A DNA stretch of 64,000 nucleotides from Symsagittifera roscoffensis. Taxonomy: Eukaryota > Xenacoelomorpha > Acoela > Convolutidae. The position numbers were made by a program, and so were the translations under genes. Shown here piece by piece: positions 1 to 10,025 of this stretch. The stretch covers positions 41,875,649-41,939,648 of the forward strand of contig NC_087068.1 of the NCBI RefSeq assembly GCF_963678635.1, read 5' to 3'. The notes beneath the pieces were generated by a model that saw only the letters and a program-made list of their open reading frames with translations, did no database searches and was not told the origin of the DNA. Position 1 is the first letter of the stretch; every line of letters begins with the position of its first letter.

Positions 1-272
1 TCATATTGTATGTGGGGGTCACTTTCTGCAAAATGAACCTTAACATTTGAAACAATCTGACTATCATAAAGTTACTAAGCAAACCTTGAACACTTAACTA
101 TTTTCGCTTCGATTGACTGTTTTTAAAGATATGAATGATGTCTTAACGTGAAGATAAGATAGCTTGTATAATGGTTCTAAGTTGTGACTTGTCTTTAAGA
201 TCGTGATTGATCGGACATTTGTTTATTGAAATTTAAATTGAAATAGAAGATACAAGATCTACACGAAAGAGA
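1..272. other. Leader upstream of element copy A; no gene seen
   Basis: AT-rich sequence before the first ATG of the unusual element at 273. It could be that element's 5' untranslated region or flanking DNA. I see no terminal repeat, tRNA or promoter motif that I can support. Confidence 0.4.
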
Positions 273-1370
273 ATGAGCGACACGAAGGATCTAATGGACT
301 TCATCTCAGCATGTCTAGGAACGGCTCTGGACGAGATATATCAGCGGTTGATAGATTGCAACTTTGGCACGGAAGACACGGAGCTGGCGATGTTCATCGT
401 CGCACTCCGTAATGCGATGGGACGAGAAGGCCGTGGATACCGACCCACAGTGGTGTTGATGGTAGCTTTCGGCGAGTCCGGTACCGCCGAGAGCAGCAGA
501 AATAGGCTCATGAGATGGCGACGTGAGGAGATGTCTGGTCACGACTTGGCTCGTGAGCCAGGATTGGGCGAACAACGGGATTACAGGCTAGGAGAGATGC
601 CTATGCCAATGCGCCCTCACTCCCCCGCACAGCTTCTCTTCGGATCAAAGAGATCACGCAATGGGCCGGGCCCTTCGTACTCTGCATATTCACTAAGTAG
701 AGCTCCACCATCAAAGCAGGTGAAAATGAGCGAAATTGAGATACAAATGTCAGAAACCAGCGAAACTCTCGAGAAGAGAGATAAGGAATGACAGGAGTTG
801 TGCGCAAAGCTCGACGAACACAAGGAGAAGGCGAAAGAACGTGATGAGTGGAAGAGGAAGTATGACGAGCTACTGATCACTCTCAAGGACGAGGAGATAA
901 GGAACCTGAAGGAGGTCTATTATACGAGGGTGAGCATGTTGTCGCAAGATGTCATAGCCATGATGAGCCCCGACACGACTTCTAAGGCTAAGCCTCAAGA
1001 GCTTTACAGACCAAATGCAGTGGCGGCTCCACAGCGAGTGAGCTCACCTGCCAACGCAATGAACACGATACCTGATCCCTCGGATACTTACCTGGCGCCT
1101 CAGTTTCAGAAGACATTCGAGCAGGTGACCAAAGCGACGATGCAAGAGATACACCGAGCGCGGGACAGAAGCTCGGGTAGAATCGTTCCTTCCCTACGCG
1201 CAGGCGAGTCATCCGTCGGGAGAGAGGATGACAGATCCCACAGACCCGGCCGGTCCAGTACCGAGCGAAACCAAAGTGGAATCGCGAGTGATCGACATCC
1301 GAAAGGATCTCAACACCAGGAGGAACTTCGTTCAGGTTGCTGCAGAACATCCCAGTGCCTGTTTGAATGA
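273..1370 (+). pseudogene. Gag-like coiled-coil protein of the unclassified element, broken
   Basis: Reading from the ATG at 273 gives 172 residues up to a TGA at 789-791; the same frame then stays open to 1370. The protein on both sides of the TGA is continuous in character: a charged Lys/Glu-rich heptad-like coiled coil lies around nucleotides 720-930. I therefore read the TGA as a disabling mutation, although readthrough cannot be excluded. The first 100 residues hold a segment with RGYRPT and AFGESGT that I do not recognise. After about 1200 the natural-looking frame switches to the one spanning 1228-1458, which leads into the hydrolase domain. Position before the hydrolase suggests a structural or nucleic-acid-binding role, by inference only. 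Confidence 0.55.
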
Positions 1371-1395
1371 AATTAGCTGGAATCCAGCAACAATC

Positions 1396-1973
1396 CACCA
1401 ACCGGTACCGACGGGTAGCCAACATTTGATTATCGGACAAAGTCTAGTGAGGGTTTGAAAGAGATCCTTGTAGTGGGTCAAACCACTGCAACCCCTTTAG
1501 CGGAGCGTCGGTGGCTCAAGTGATCAAGATGATGGAGCTACAGAACGATGATCGGGTCGATACACTAATCAGGAACAAATGACGTATCCAGAAATCCAGT
1601 CACCCCCGAGGCGAAATGCGAAACACTGCTGGTCTTTCTCCTCAATGAATTGAAAGAGAATTATAGACCAAGGCTCGTGGCCTTGTGTACCATCCCTCTC
1701 AACCCTGACGCCGGTTCACCGATAGCCGATTTCATGAACGGGATCGTGACCCGATGGAACGCGATGGTCAGGAATTTTATTGCCGAAAATTCCAACGAGC
1801 TCAGGTTGATGGACATCGAGAGTGCACTCGAATGGTGGACCACTGCCTTAACGAGAGATGGGATACAATTCAATACCCATCAGGGCAGACGATGGATCAA
1901 TGACGATTTCCAGACGAAGATAGGAGATGGAGGGCGAGTTGCAGACAATGGTCAACCCTATGGCACGAGTTAG
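1396..1973 (+). pseudogene. SGNH/GDSL-type hydrolase domain, degenerate
   Basis: Three blocks of the SGNH esterase family can be followed across frame changes. Block I appears as GQSL at 1435-1446 where GDSL is expected. Block III is GTND at 1572-1583. The last block reads D-G-I-Q-F at 1857-1871 where the family has D-x-x-H. Between them lies a well conserved stretch (for example LLNELKE, LCTIPLNPDAG) in a frame that runs to the stop at 1973. In the family, Ser of block I and Asp-His of block V form the catalytic triad. The His is Gln here and the frame is broken, so this copy should be inactive. SGNH domains occur in gag/ORF1 proteins of some retroelements. Confidence 0.72.
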
Positions 1974-2084
1974 CCCTGCTGGCAGGGTGAGGTCTCGTGT
2001 GCCTCAACCACTAGCGAGTCGTCTGGGACCTCTGGCGACGGAAGCAAATGTTACGCAGACAGCTCCCAGGTCGGACTTGAGAGA

Positions 2085-2458
2085 TTGGGGACCGTCCCTG
2101 CTCCCAGAGGCCGATCTGTGGAGAACAGGCTCGGGACAAGAAGTGGTCTGCAACAGGTAGCTCCCCAAGTAACCACAATCGCCGCAAGTAGTCTGCAAGG
2201 GTACCAGTGGCTCAGGGGAACTCGCAAGCAGACCCTGCAGCGATTATTAATACCGACAAAGTCAGTGAGTTATTGTGGAACAGACCCAATAACAAACTTC
2301 ACAAAATGTACCGGCAATTTTCTAAGCCCCCGGGACAGCTAGCGGGCGAATACTCTAAGGATTATCTCCGGGTGAGCTCAGTGGAAGGCGATGAGAAGAT
2401 ATATGCGCAACTGGAGTCACCAAAGGGGACAGCCTGTTCGCGGCGTATGATCCTCTGA
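2085..2458 (+). pseudogene. WNRP linker region, copy A
   Basis: A frame ending at 2458 contains LLWNRP followed by a basic, Gln-rich segment (KMYRQF, QLAGEY, YLRVSSVEGD). The same landmarks occur in copy B at 4344-4373 (LLWNRP) and near 4716 (KMYRQL). Upstream, a Pro/Arg-rich linker follows the hydrolase domain. No enzymatic motif is visible. The match to copy B shows it was coding sequence of the element. Confidence 0.5.
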
Positions 2459-2517
2459 AAACGAAATTGAGGTAAATCTTGATAGTGGTCAGCTCCAACT
2501 ACCTGTATACGCCCCGC

Positions 2518-3145
2518 TCACTCTTTTGGCCGGACGTAACCTTCCTCACAGCCCCAATTTGGACTGAGAACTAGCGGTGGGAATGGCAAAAATTGTACAA
2601 AGAGTGGTGAACATGGACCACAGGTTAACATAATAGCACGATCGAATGACCACTTGCAAAGTAGAGGATTGTTGAATGGTCTGGTTGACGGATCGTCTTC
2701 AAGCTCAGAGGTCATTGGAGAGGCGATCATGACACTTCTCACCGCCACGATGGAAGCTGAGATATCAAAACAACGCTGTTTTGCGAGGCAACTGGTCAAA
2801 GTTGTTTTCATACTGTCACCTCGCTACGCCTTACTTTCCGAGCCTCAGCAGTTTGTGTATGCGATAGTCATCTTACTTACGGAAGGAAGATTTGACGATG
2901 TGATACCGGCACCGAACCAATAAGTTGATCCCTACCGTTACTACCCCTTCCGATCAGAACTCCCTGCAGTATGGTCGGACATATCGAGCGCGATCCAAGG
3001 ATTTAAGGATCACAGCACGACTCGTGTCGTGTTGGATGAGGGTTGGGACTGGAACTTTCGAATTTCTGTCGACTGTTGAAAATGAGGCCGGGAGTGAGTG
3101 ACGAGCACGAGGTAGTGCAGCGACTGGCAAAAAACCTATTGCTAT
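2518..3145 (+). pseudogene. SNDHLQSRG domain, copy A
   Basis: Starts with YLYTPRS (about 2497) and continues through SNDHLQSRG, the EVIGEAIMTLL helix and an RFDDVIPAPN segment. A TAA ends the frame at 2921-2923, but homology to copy B continues beyond it (YYP, AVWSDISSAIQ, then V-V-Q near 3110). The GSND-like motif recalls an SGNH block III, so this may be a second hydrolase-like fold; that is inference. Several codons are lost relative to copy B (5135-5713). Confidence 0.55.
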
Positions 3146-3948
3146 AAAATTAATTGAGTTTCAATTAAGTCTTTTTCTGATATGTTGGACTGTTTCTTCA
3201 TTGTATTGACATGAGATAGTCATACAGAAGATTTGACCCAATCAAAAAAGCTCCCACAACCTAAAGATTCGCAAAATTTTCTGACTAAACTGCGGACTGC
3301 GAACGCTAGTAGTTTGCTTCCGGCTTGTTTGACGTTCCAACAGTCATGTTTACGAAGATAAAAGGCACGCTTCGAATTTTTCAATTAAAATGATTCACGA
3401 GTAGGGTAGTTAGTTTTCAGCTATAAGGTAATTTCGCACTTCGTCTTCCATTTTACTGATGTGTTTATTTCATGACTGTTCTTTTTATTCTCATGATTTC
3501 TATTTAATTTGATTGTTGTCTAGCATTTTTATTAGCGGCGACGATTTTTTTCGTCAACCCAAAAAAAACTTACTTTTGACAAAACCTAACGATGCAGGCT
3601 TTTCCGCTAAAGGTCCTGCATACGATTTTTGTGTACAATGATAAATTCGAAATTCGCATTTTCCTATTTTATTTTGCTCAATATCTCAAGAGATGTGTCT
3701 CTATCTAAATAAGAATGATAGCATATTTTTTTGAACTGCTGACATAAACATTGCAATCATAGCATGGGTATGGCATAAGTGTTGCTGAAAAAGGCGTTCA
3801 TCTAATTTTTCTCTTCAAATTGCTGATTTGCTATACGTTTATTTGCTTTCTTATCTGGTTATTGTTCTTAAACACTGGTTTAAGAAGTGTTTAAGAAAGA
3901 ATATTTGCTTTCTTATCTGGTTATTGTTCTTAAACACTTCAACACTCA
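3146..3948. repeat. AT-rich spacer between element copies with a 36-bp direct repeat
   Basis: No coding sequence is seen. A 36-bp sequence beginning atttgctttc occurs at 3841-3876 and again, identical, at 3903-3938, ending about 10 bp before copy B begins. The left part (about 3180-3230) and the right part (about 3830-3876) each resemble adjoining halves of one sequence at 13,026-13,110. Confidence 0.6.
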
Positions 3949-4102
3949 ACAAGGGAGACGCTGGATAAACGAAATGTTTCAGACACATAAGGGAAATGGA
4001 GCAAAAATTGAGGACAACCGACTCACTGGCTCAGACCAGTTCGACTAGAGGAGGTGGAGTGAGAGGCAATGTGCCGGAACCACTCGCCTCGGGCCCCTGG
4101 CA

Positions 4103-4528
4103 ATGGAAACGGGTGCAACTGCTCCCGTTGCTCCAAGCTCAGATGTGAGAGAAAGATTGGGGACTGCTCCTCCCCTTAGAAGACAACCGTTGGAGAGCCT
4201 ACTTGGGAGGCCAATTGATCAGAGTCAGACTAGCTCTCAGACTATATCGAGGATGAGTAATCAGCCCGCCACGGCAACTCCTGCTTCTACAGGAAACCCA
4301 TCGACGAGCGCCACGCCGGCGGAAGGAATTGAGCCAAGCAGCGCGCTGCTTTGGAACCGTCCAGACCCCAGCGGTTGGGGACAGTATAAAACGAATATGT
4401 CAACGAACCTGAACATGAACACATTGACGTGTCGAGTGGATGCAAGGAGGATGATGGGTGAAGAGGGTCCCACAGTGTCGGGATTATATCGAATACCGGG
4501 CGTGGAGCCAGTCCGTGGAGCCAGTTAG
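4103..4528 (+). pseudogene. Ser/Thr/Pro-rich linker with WNRP motif, copy B
   Basis: 141 codons from ATG 4103, but homology starts earlier at about 3949, so this ATG is not necessarily the true start. The middle is low-complexity Ser/Thr/Ala/Pro (about residues 45-75), followed by LLWNRPDPSGWGQYK. This is the clearest version of the WNRP motif also seen in copy A. No catalytic motif. It probably joins the hydrolase domain to the downstream GSND domain. Confidence 0.5.
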
Positions 4529-4885
4529 CAGAAGATGAACAGTTTAGCTCAGGTTCGTGAACCTTGATGGATTGTCTCAGGACAATACCTTTGGGCCCTT
4601 ACAATACCCGATCTCTTACCGAAGTCCGTCGGAGAGCCAGGGAATTGACACCACCTTCTCAGAGGGGCAAGTTTCTGACAGAAAATAGGCCCAACAACAA
4701 GCATAAAAAGATGTATAGGCAGTTATCTTAACCACCCGGCCAAGCGCCTGGTGAATTGCCGAGCGACCTCGGTGGAGGGGGACGATAGGAGATACGCGGG
4801 ACTGAAGGCACCCCTGGATATAAAGGCTGCCAAATATCTGATAGTGGCCACTTCAGACTATCTCTACACGCCTCGTTCCTCTTTT

Positions 4886-5318
4886 GATTTTCTTGACGGC
4901 GCCTAAGTCGGACTGGGGGCAATCATTAGGCACGACGATAAGCGTGCGGAGGACGATCAGCATGGATCCGCAGGTGATAGTAATTGCCGGCTCGAATGAC
5001 CACCTGCAGAGCAGAGGGTTGTTGTCCCGTCTGACAGATGGATCAATCCCGAGCAATGAAGTCATAGGGATATCGTTGACAATTACTCGTTGACAACTAC
5101 TCGTTCAATCCTTGTTCCTCTTTTGGCCCGAAGTGATTTTCTTGACGGCGCCTAAGTCGGACTGGGGCAATCAGTAGGCACGACGATAAGCGTGCGGAGG
5201 ACGATCAGCATGGATCCGCAGGTGATAGTAATTGCCGGCTCGAATGACCACCTGCAGAGCAGAGGGTTGTTGTCCCGTCTGACAGATGGATCAATCCCGA
5301 GCAATGAAGTCATAGGGG
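4886..5318 (+). repeat. 185-bp tandem duplication inside copy B
   Basis: Positions 4886-5070 and 5135-5318 are nearly identical. Both start gattttcttgacggcgcc, both contain the SNDHLQSRG codons and both end at gtcatagg. The 64-bp spacer contains repeated ttgacaa(t/c)tactcg. The first copy runs into the spacer and cannot encode the rest of the domain; the second continues into the intact frame. This duplication is specific to copy B. Confidence 0.88.
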
Positions 5319-5713
5319 AGGCTATAATGACGTTGCTCTCAGCCATGACCGAAGTAGAGGGATCAGTGCAGCGACACTTCGCCAAGAATGTGTTGAAGAT
5401 CATCGTTGTGTTATCACCGGGGTACGCCACATTGCCAGAACCTTTACAGTTTGTGTACACGATGGTCACAACTCTAGCGGAGGGACGATTCAGCGTGATA
5501 AAACCCGCGCCGAACATAATAGTGGACCCCAATAACTATTACCCACCCCTTTCTGAGCTTCCTGCCATCTGGGCTGACATTTCCAATGCCATCCAGGAAT
5601 TCAAGGACTGCAGCACAACTCGGTTGGTGCTGGACGAAGTCCTGGGGTTGGAGCTGTCAAACTTCGCCAGGTTACTGAAGTCGAGGCCAGTAGTAGATGA
5701 TGATCACTTGTAA
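5192..5713 (+). pseudogene. GSND-motif domain protein, best preserved copy
   Basis: 173 codons from ATG 5192, though the domain probably begins upstream: LFWPEV-like codons just before 5135 match copy A. Visible landmarks are VIVIAGSNDHLQSRG, EVIGEAIMTLL, a hydrophobic strand IIVVLSPGYA, the segment NYYPPLSELPAIWADISNA and the C-terminal ELSNFARLL. The order strand, GSND, helix, strand, aromatic-rich loop would suit an alpha/beta hydrolase or SGNH-like fold, but I cannot see a catalytic His. The TAA at 5711-5713 falls where copy A continues with V-V-Q, so it may be a mutation. The frame resumes at 5723 (VANDLWFGQMDYAR). Confidence 0.5.
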
Positions 5714-6767
5714 GTACAACAGGTGGCCAACGACCTCTGGTTCGGACAGATGGATTATGCTAGAAATGAACAGGGGAGGACGGTCAGAAGAAATATGACA
5801 TCGGAACAAGAGGACCTCATGGCGTTGGCCTTGAGGACGAAGCCACACACCATTTCACGGTTGGTTTGTCGCCAAGAGTGTGTACCTCAGAAGATGCGTT
5901 CGAGCATGCACCGGCAGTAATCAAGGAGATACACACTTATCTGAAAAACTTGTTCAACGAGAGGGAGTTAGCCGGAGGCATGATGTTACAATTGATGCAA
6001 GACGTGAACACGATGTCGCTAGATAGATTTCAAGCTAATATTTTGGCCACGAGAGCAAAATATGAGAGATCAGACGCTATCTTGGTTGGAATGGGAGTAG
6101 GATGGACGCCATCCTTCCTGTCAACGTGTTACCCGAGGTCCTCCCGGAATCTGATCGCGAGCTTCGTCAAGGACATCCGAAAACTGTCGATTGGTCTGGT
6201 ACTGGCACTGTACGTGAAGTTTGGTCACGAGAACTTTGTGAAGGGACCTGCAAATCTCTTCACACAAGCGTTAGCGGACCTGATATTGGATGGACTCTTA
6301 TCCTGATCATCATGACATATGGTCGGTTGGGCAATTTGTTCGTGCTTTTACGCTACCTCGAACAACTGCAGGGGGCGAGTCGAGAATTCAACGCGCAGTT
6401 AGAAACCGCCTCATACAGGAAGATGAAAGATTGGAGGTTTCTCTTGCTCCAGTACCTCTTGCAACAGAATAGGAGTATCACAGGAGAGGACAAGGTGGCA
6501 ACGGGAGCGAGTGAATGCAAACAGTATTGTGGCATGTCCTTGCTGACAGATTTCGACTATTCCGGCAGCAGTGGTGAGGGATTCAGGAGATGCGATGCGG
6601 GTCCAACTTTGGCCGGAAGCATATGCACATGTCAAAGAGAATCAGCAATTGTGGCTTTCCGCGTCCAGGCCGCTGCCGGACCAGTGCCCCCGATATCCAC
6701 CGATAAGGAGGATGTTGTTGGGGGTCACGTCTCCTGTCATTGCCCCTCGCATCGGAGCGGCACGTGA
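5714..6767 (+). pseudogene. Unrecognised helical region of the element, frameshifted
   Basis: Three overlapping frames (5723-5920, 5866-6306, 6102-6767) read as successive parts of one protein, with frame changes near 5870 and 6100-6290. Readable parts include an Asn/Met-rich amphipathic section (MMLQLMQDVNTMS) and LEQLQGASREFNAQLE. Mostly alpha-helical in character; no known motif. Some downstream parts could be read in either of two frames, so exact breakpoints are uncertain. Confidence 0.4.
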
Positions 6768-8394
6768 TGCGGAAGTGAAAATGCGGAAATGGAGTGAAAG
6801 GATGGAGCCGCGCTTCATCAGTTGGAACGTTGCGGCCATGCATACTTTCGACTTCACGTTTCCTGATGCATGGAGCCTGAAGAAGATCAAGGCGCCACCT
6901 TCCAGGAGACCAGGGGTTTCCGCTGACGTGTGGAATGATGTGTACACACCAGCAGATGATTGGTCACGATTGAAGTGGCCAGGAGAAGTGAAAGTGATAC
7001 TATTGGAAGTGGCAAAGGAGTGCAGAGGAGGCACCTATATGACGGTCGACGAGCTGGCGCCATATGGCGACGAATCGGTGGAATTCCTGGCGAATGACGA
7101 GTTATTCTATCACGCAGGAGAACTGACCGTACCGGCGCGGCCGAACTCGGGCATGGACATGCGGCAAGGCTCTTCGGGACCTGGGCCGAGACCAGACACG
7201 AACGATGATGAACAGATGGATCAGGACGCCGATCATATGGAGGGAAAGGGAGACAAGTCAAATGGAATTGACCTAGTAGCGTTGGAGAGAAACTTGCTGG
7301 AATACCAAGTCAGTGAAGACGACGACGGGGAAGTCGATGGAAATCTGTTGCTGATGACACCATCGTCTTTCATGTCCCCTACGAGGGAGGCGCCGGCCAG
7401 CTTATCCCCAGTGGATCCAATAGGCATGGCAATGGACCACCGGAGTAGGGACATACAGAAACTGCTCCATGAATCACCAAGGAGGAGAAGAATTGACGCG
7501 ACCATGAGGGTATCCTTCCTGAGCACATTACCTGAAGAGGAGTAGGAGAGATACCAGAGTGAGCTTGAACGCAAGGCAGGAGTGACCTGGAACCGAGTGA
7601 TCTTCATGGAAAGGACATGGGACGTGATACGCAGGTACGGGACGCAGTCCGTAATGAAGGTGGGGTTGAACCAACCCATCATGCGCGAGGTTCTGGAGAA
7701 ACTAATGAGCTCCGTAGAGTCTGATGTTCTGACCGAGTCACTTACAGAGGACAGGGCCGATGATCAGCAGATTACGAGAAAATTACCCGTCAGGCGAGCT
7801 AAGAAAGGGCTGAAAAGGATGAAAGGGAAGACAGGAAGCAGAACTGTGAATCAGAAAATGGTAAAGTCGAAAGCCAGTGCAGTGGTGGCCTTGTTGGCAA
7901 AAGTAGCTCGTGCAAGTGAGAGTGGACAAGGAGATGGTGCGACGCTAGCCGGGAGAGAAAAAGAGAACCTGATACCCCCTATGCTATTGGCAGGTTTGAC
8001 CACAAGGGCCACAAGATCGAAGAAGAGCGCAAGAACTTTGGCGGACACGAAGCTCGAAATGGAAGTCATCAATCAGTGTGGATCTGGAGGACTTGATGAT
8101 TACAAGCCCTCGCGAGCCCTCAAGCTGGAGGGGCAACTCGGCGTAGTCGAGTATAGTCGGATCACAGTGCCAGACTCAGTCCATATGGGAGATCCAGCAG
8201 GGGGTTATGTAGAGATGCTTAAGGCAAGGAATTCCGCAAGAGGACACATGATGGCCTGGGACGAGAAGAGAGCCAGGCAAGAGTATTTTAAGGAGCTGAC
8301 TGAGAACTCTAATCTGAGTCGGAAAGAATGCGGCATGGTGATGTCCTCGGAGGCAAATGAAATCGGGCTGGAAAAACTGTTAGAAATCTCTTGA
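6571..8394 (+). pseudogene. Large unrecognised protein of the element, one in-frame TAG
   Basis: One frame runs from 6571 to 8394 and is interrupted only by TAG at 7543-7545. The two open parts are 324 and about 270 residues. The first part has a Trp/Pro-rich globular region (LKWPGEVKVILLEVAKE) and then an acidic stretch (DTNDDEQMDQD). The second begins with EVTW-like aromatic residues and has a Lys/Arg-rich section (KKGLKRMKGKTG) typical of nucleic-acid binding, then a globular C-terminal part. At about 8392 the natural frame shifts and the protein continues as LKAVLQRYFDETM. Function unknown; the acidic-basic layout suggests nucleic-acid or capsid packing (inference). Confidence 0.5.
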
Positions 8395-10025
8395 AGGCGG
8401 TCCTCCAAAGATACTTCGACGAGACAATGTATGCACCTGCGACGGTGGCAGCATACCTGGCCTATCCGTGTGCAAGAACTGAATTGCAGGTACGACTGGC
8501 CTGGTGTTTGATGGGAATATGAGGCCCACAACGACTCGAAATCAAAGGAACAGGAACTGGAATTGATTGAAGCCCTGCGTGTGTTGATTTCTAGAGGCGA
8601 TTCGGCGATAGCCTGGGCTATGCGTAAAGATGCCATTTGCTTTGTGAGGTTGTGGTGGATCGTATCCCCACTCCTGTGTTGGAAGAATGCATAAAAAACA
8701 TTTGGCAAGGGGGAGTTGATCGTGAACGAAACTTCCTGAGGGCACTCCTGGAGCTATATCAGGACATGCCTCAGCACATACCAAGTAAAGAATCTAAGGA
8801 CATGGAAAGCTATCGCAGGTTGGAGGAAGTGAGAAGATACTCCAACAAGGAGTTGAAAGTGAGCCGAGAGTCAATTGAAGCAGTCAGGGGACAAAAGGAC
8901 TATGCAACACTGGGGAAGTTTAAGTCATTCCACTATGTGTCAGGCATACCAGGGATGGCGTACAATCCCTTCGTGGACGAGGAAGCCAGAGAAGCATACT
9001 TTGACCATGAGCAAGTTGTGGTACTTGATTTCTGGGTCGAGCGAGTCAAGAAAACTGGCATGTTGATGGTTGAACAACCCAAGCTGGGAATCATTTTGGA
9101 GGAACGACTGGTCGAACCCTGCGTTCCCGAGCTAAAGGGGCAAGCGAGCTTTGATTGTGGTTCTTGGGACGGTACCTTGAAGACCAGCTTAGTAACCATG
9201 TGGGAGCTCATGAAGCCTTCCTGGAGTCCACAACCAAACGCCGGTTTGATCTGGGACATGACGGTAGATGTCACATCGGATTTGGATGATTACGCGAATC
9301 TACACGATTTGGCCATGATACACCATCTGCTGGCCTTGAGAATAACGAAGCAGAAGAGTAACCCATCCACGGAACCGTCCGAGGGAAATCCATGCAGTGA
9401 TTGGTTGAGACAGGGCACCTGTCTAGCCTATAGTAGTGGAATGGATGGACATGTATGTGGTTCGAGCCATTGTCTGAACACGCTGAGTGAGCAGCATCGC
9501 CAACTAGCTCAATTGTATGGGAGGTTGATCATGTCGGACAAAAGTGGAATGGAGTTGATTGCGGACTGTCACGGAGTAACGGAAGTGAACTTGATCACTG
9601 CCTTGGGATTTTGCAGCATGACGAGCTCTATAGAATCGCTGGAACGCCTAGAGCGTGCCCATGGGCTAGTTACGTCCCTTAGTGTGGAAGTGTTCCCTGG
9701 AGCGTTGCAGACTGAGCAAACGATTGGAGGTTGGCGAGAGGCTCTGGTGAATGAGATGAATTTGAAAGACAGTGAGGCCTATCATAGACCTACTGGCTCG
9801 AAATATCTGGTGGGTTCGAGCTCTGCACCACATTGCAATAGTAGGTACCATAAGCACATGGTGGTAATGGACGCGAGGACACAGCAGGTGTTGGTCGACC
9901 AACTCTTTTCTGTGCCAAAGTGCGTGACTTTGGCCAGAATGTCGGAGAGGTCATACGATTTACTGACGAAGATCGTTTGGGCCGTCCCGAAGAGATCTGA
10001 AGGCGAGTTGCAGGACAGTGAGTGA
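8395..10025 (+). pseudogene. CCCH zinc-finger protein of the element
   Basis: The best frame is 8637-10,025 (462 codons). The natural N-terminus lies upstream from about 8392 in the same protein (ATVAAYLAYPC), broken by a stop near 8518 and frame changes up to 8640. Residues coded at 9393-9469 form C-x8-C-x11-C-x3-H, with CSDWLRQGTC as the first half, a CCCH-type finger of the kind that binds RNA. The flanks are predicted globular, with many Glu/Leu. The C-terminal part (HKHMVVMDARTQQVLVDQL) is unrecognised. It ends QDSE at 10,025, overlapping the next frame by 8 bp. This overlap could be natural frameshifting or decay. Confidence 0.5.
9393..9469 (+). other. CCCH-type zinc finger motif
   Basis: Spacing C-x8-C-x11-C-x3-H read directly from the frame that starts at 8637. 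Classical CCCH fingers are C-x7-9-C-x4-6-C-x3-H. The middle loop here is longer, so zinc binding is likely but not certain. Confidence 0.55.

Larger units (their letters stand above)
273..3145 (+). mobile_element. Copy A (5' part) of an unclassified multi-ORF element, decayed
   Basis: Coding-like sequence visibly richer in G+C than the surrounding DNA, with all meaningful reading frames on the plus strand. It is broken by in-frame stops and several frameshifts. In order it encodes a gag-like coiled-coil protein, an SGNH hydrolase domain, a WNRP motif and a domain containing SNDHLQSRG. Its 3' part, from the sequence after the hydrolase to about 3140, corresponds to 3949-5740 of copy B, so the two are separate copies of one family. 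Similarity stops near 3145, where AT-rich non-coding sequence begins. No polymerase or integrase is recognisable. The class of element is unknown to me. Confidence 0.7.

Noticed and set aside
315-1440. Minus-strand ORFs opposite the gag-like region
   Set aside because: Shadows of the plus-strand coding sequence; only the plus strand shows SGNH and coiled-coil features and conservation between copies.
6583-7682. Minus-strand frames opposite the 6571-8394 protein
   Set aside because: Their composition mirrors the plus-strand coding sequence and no domain is visible.
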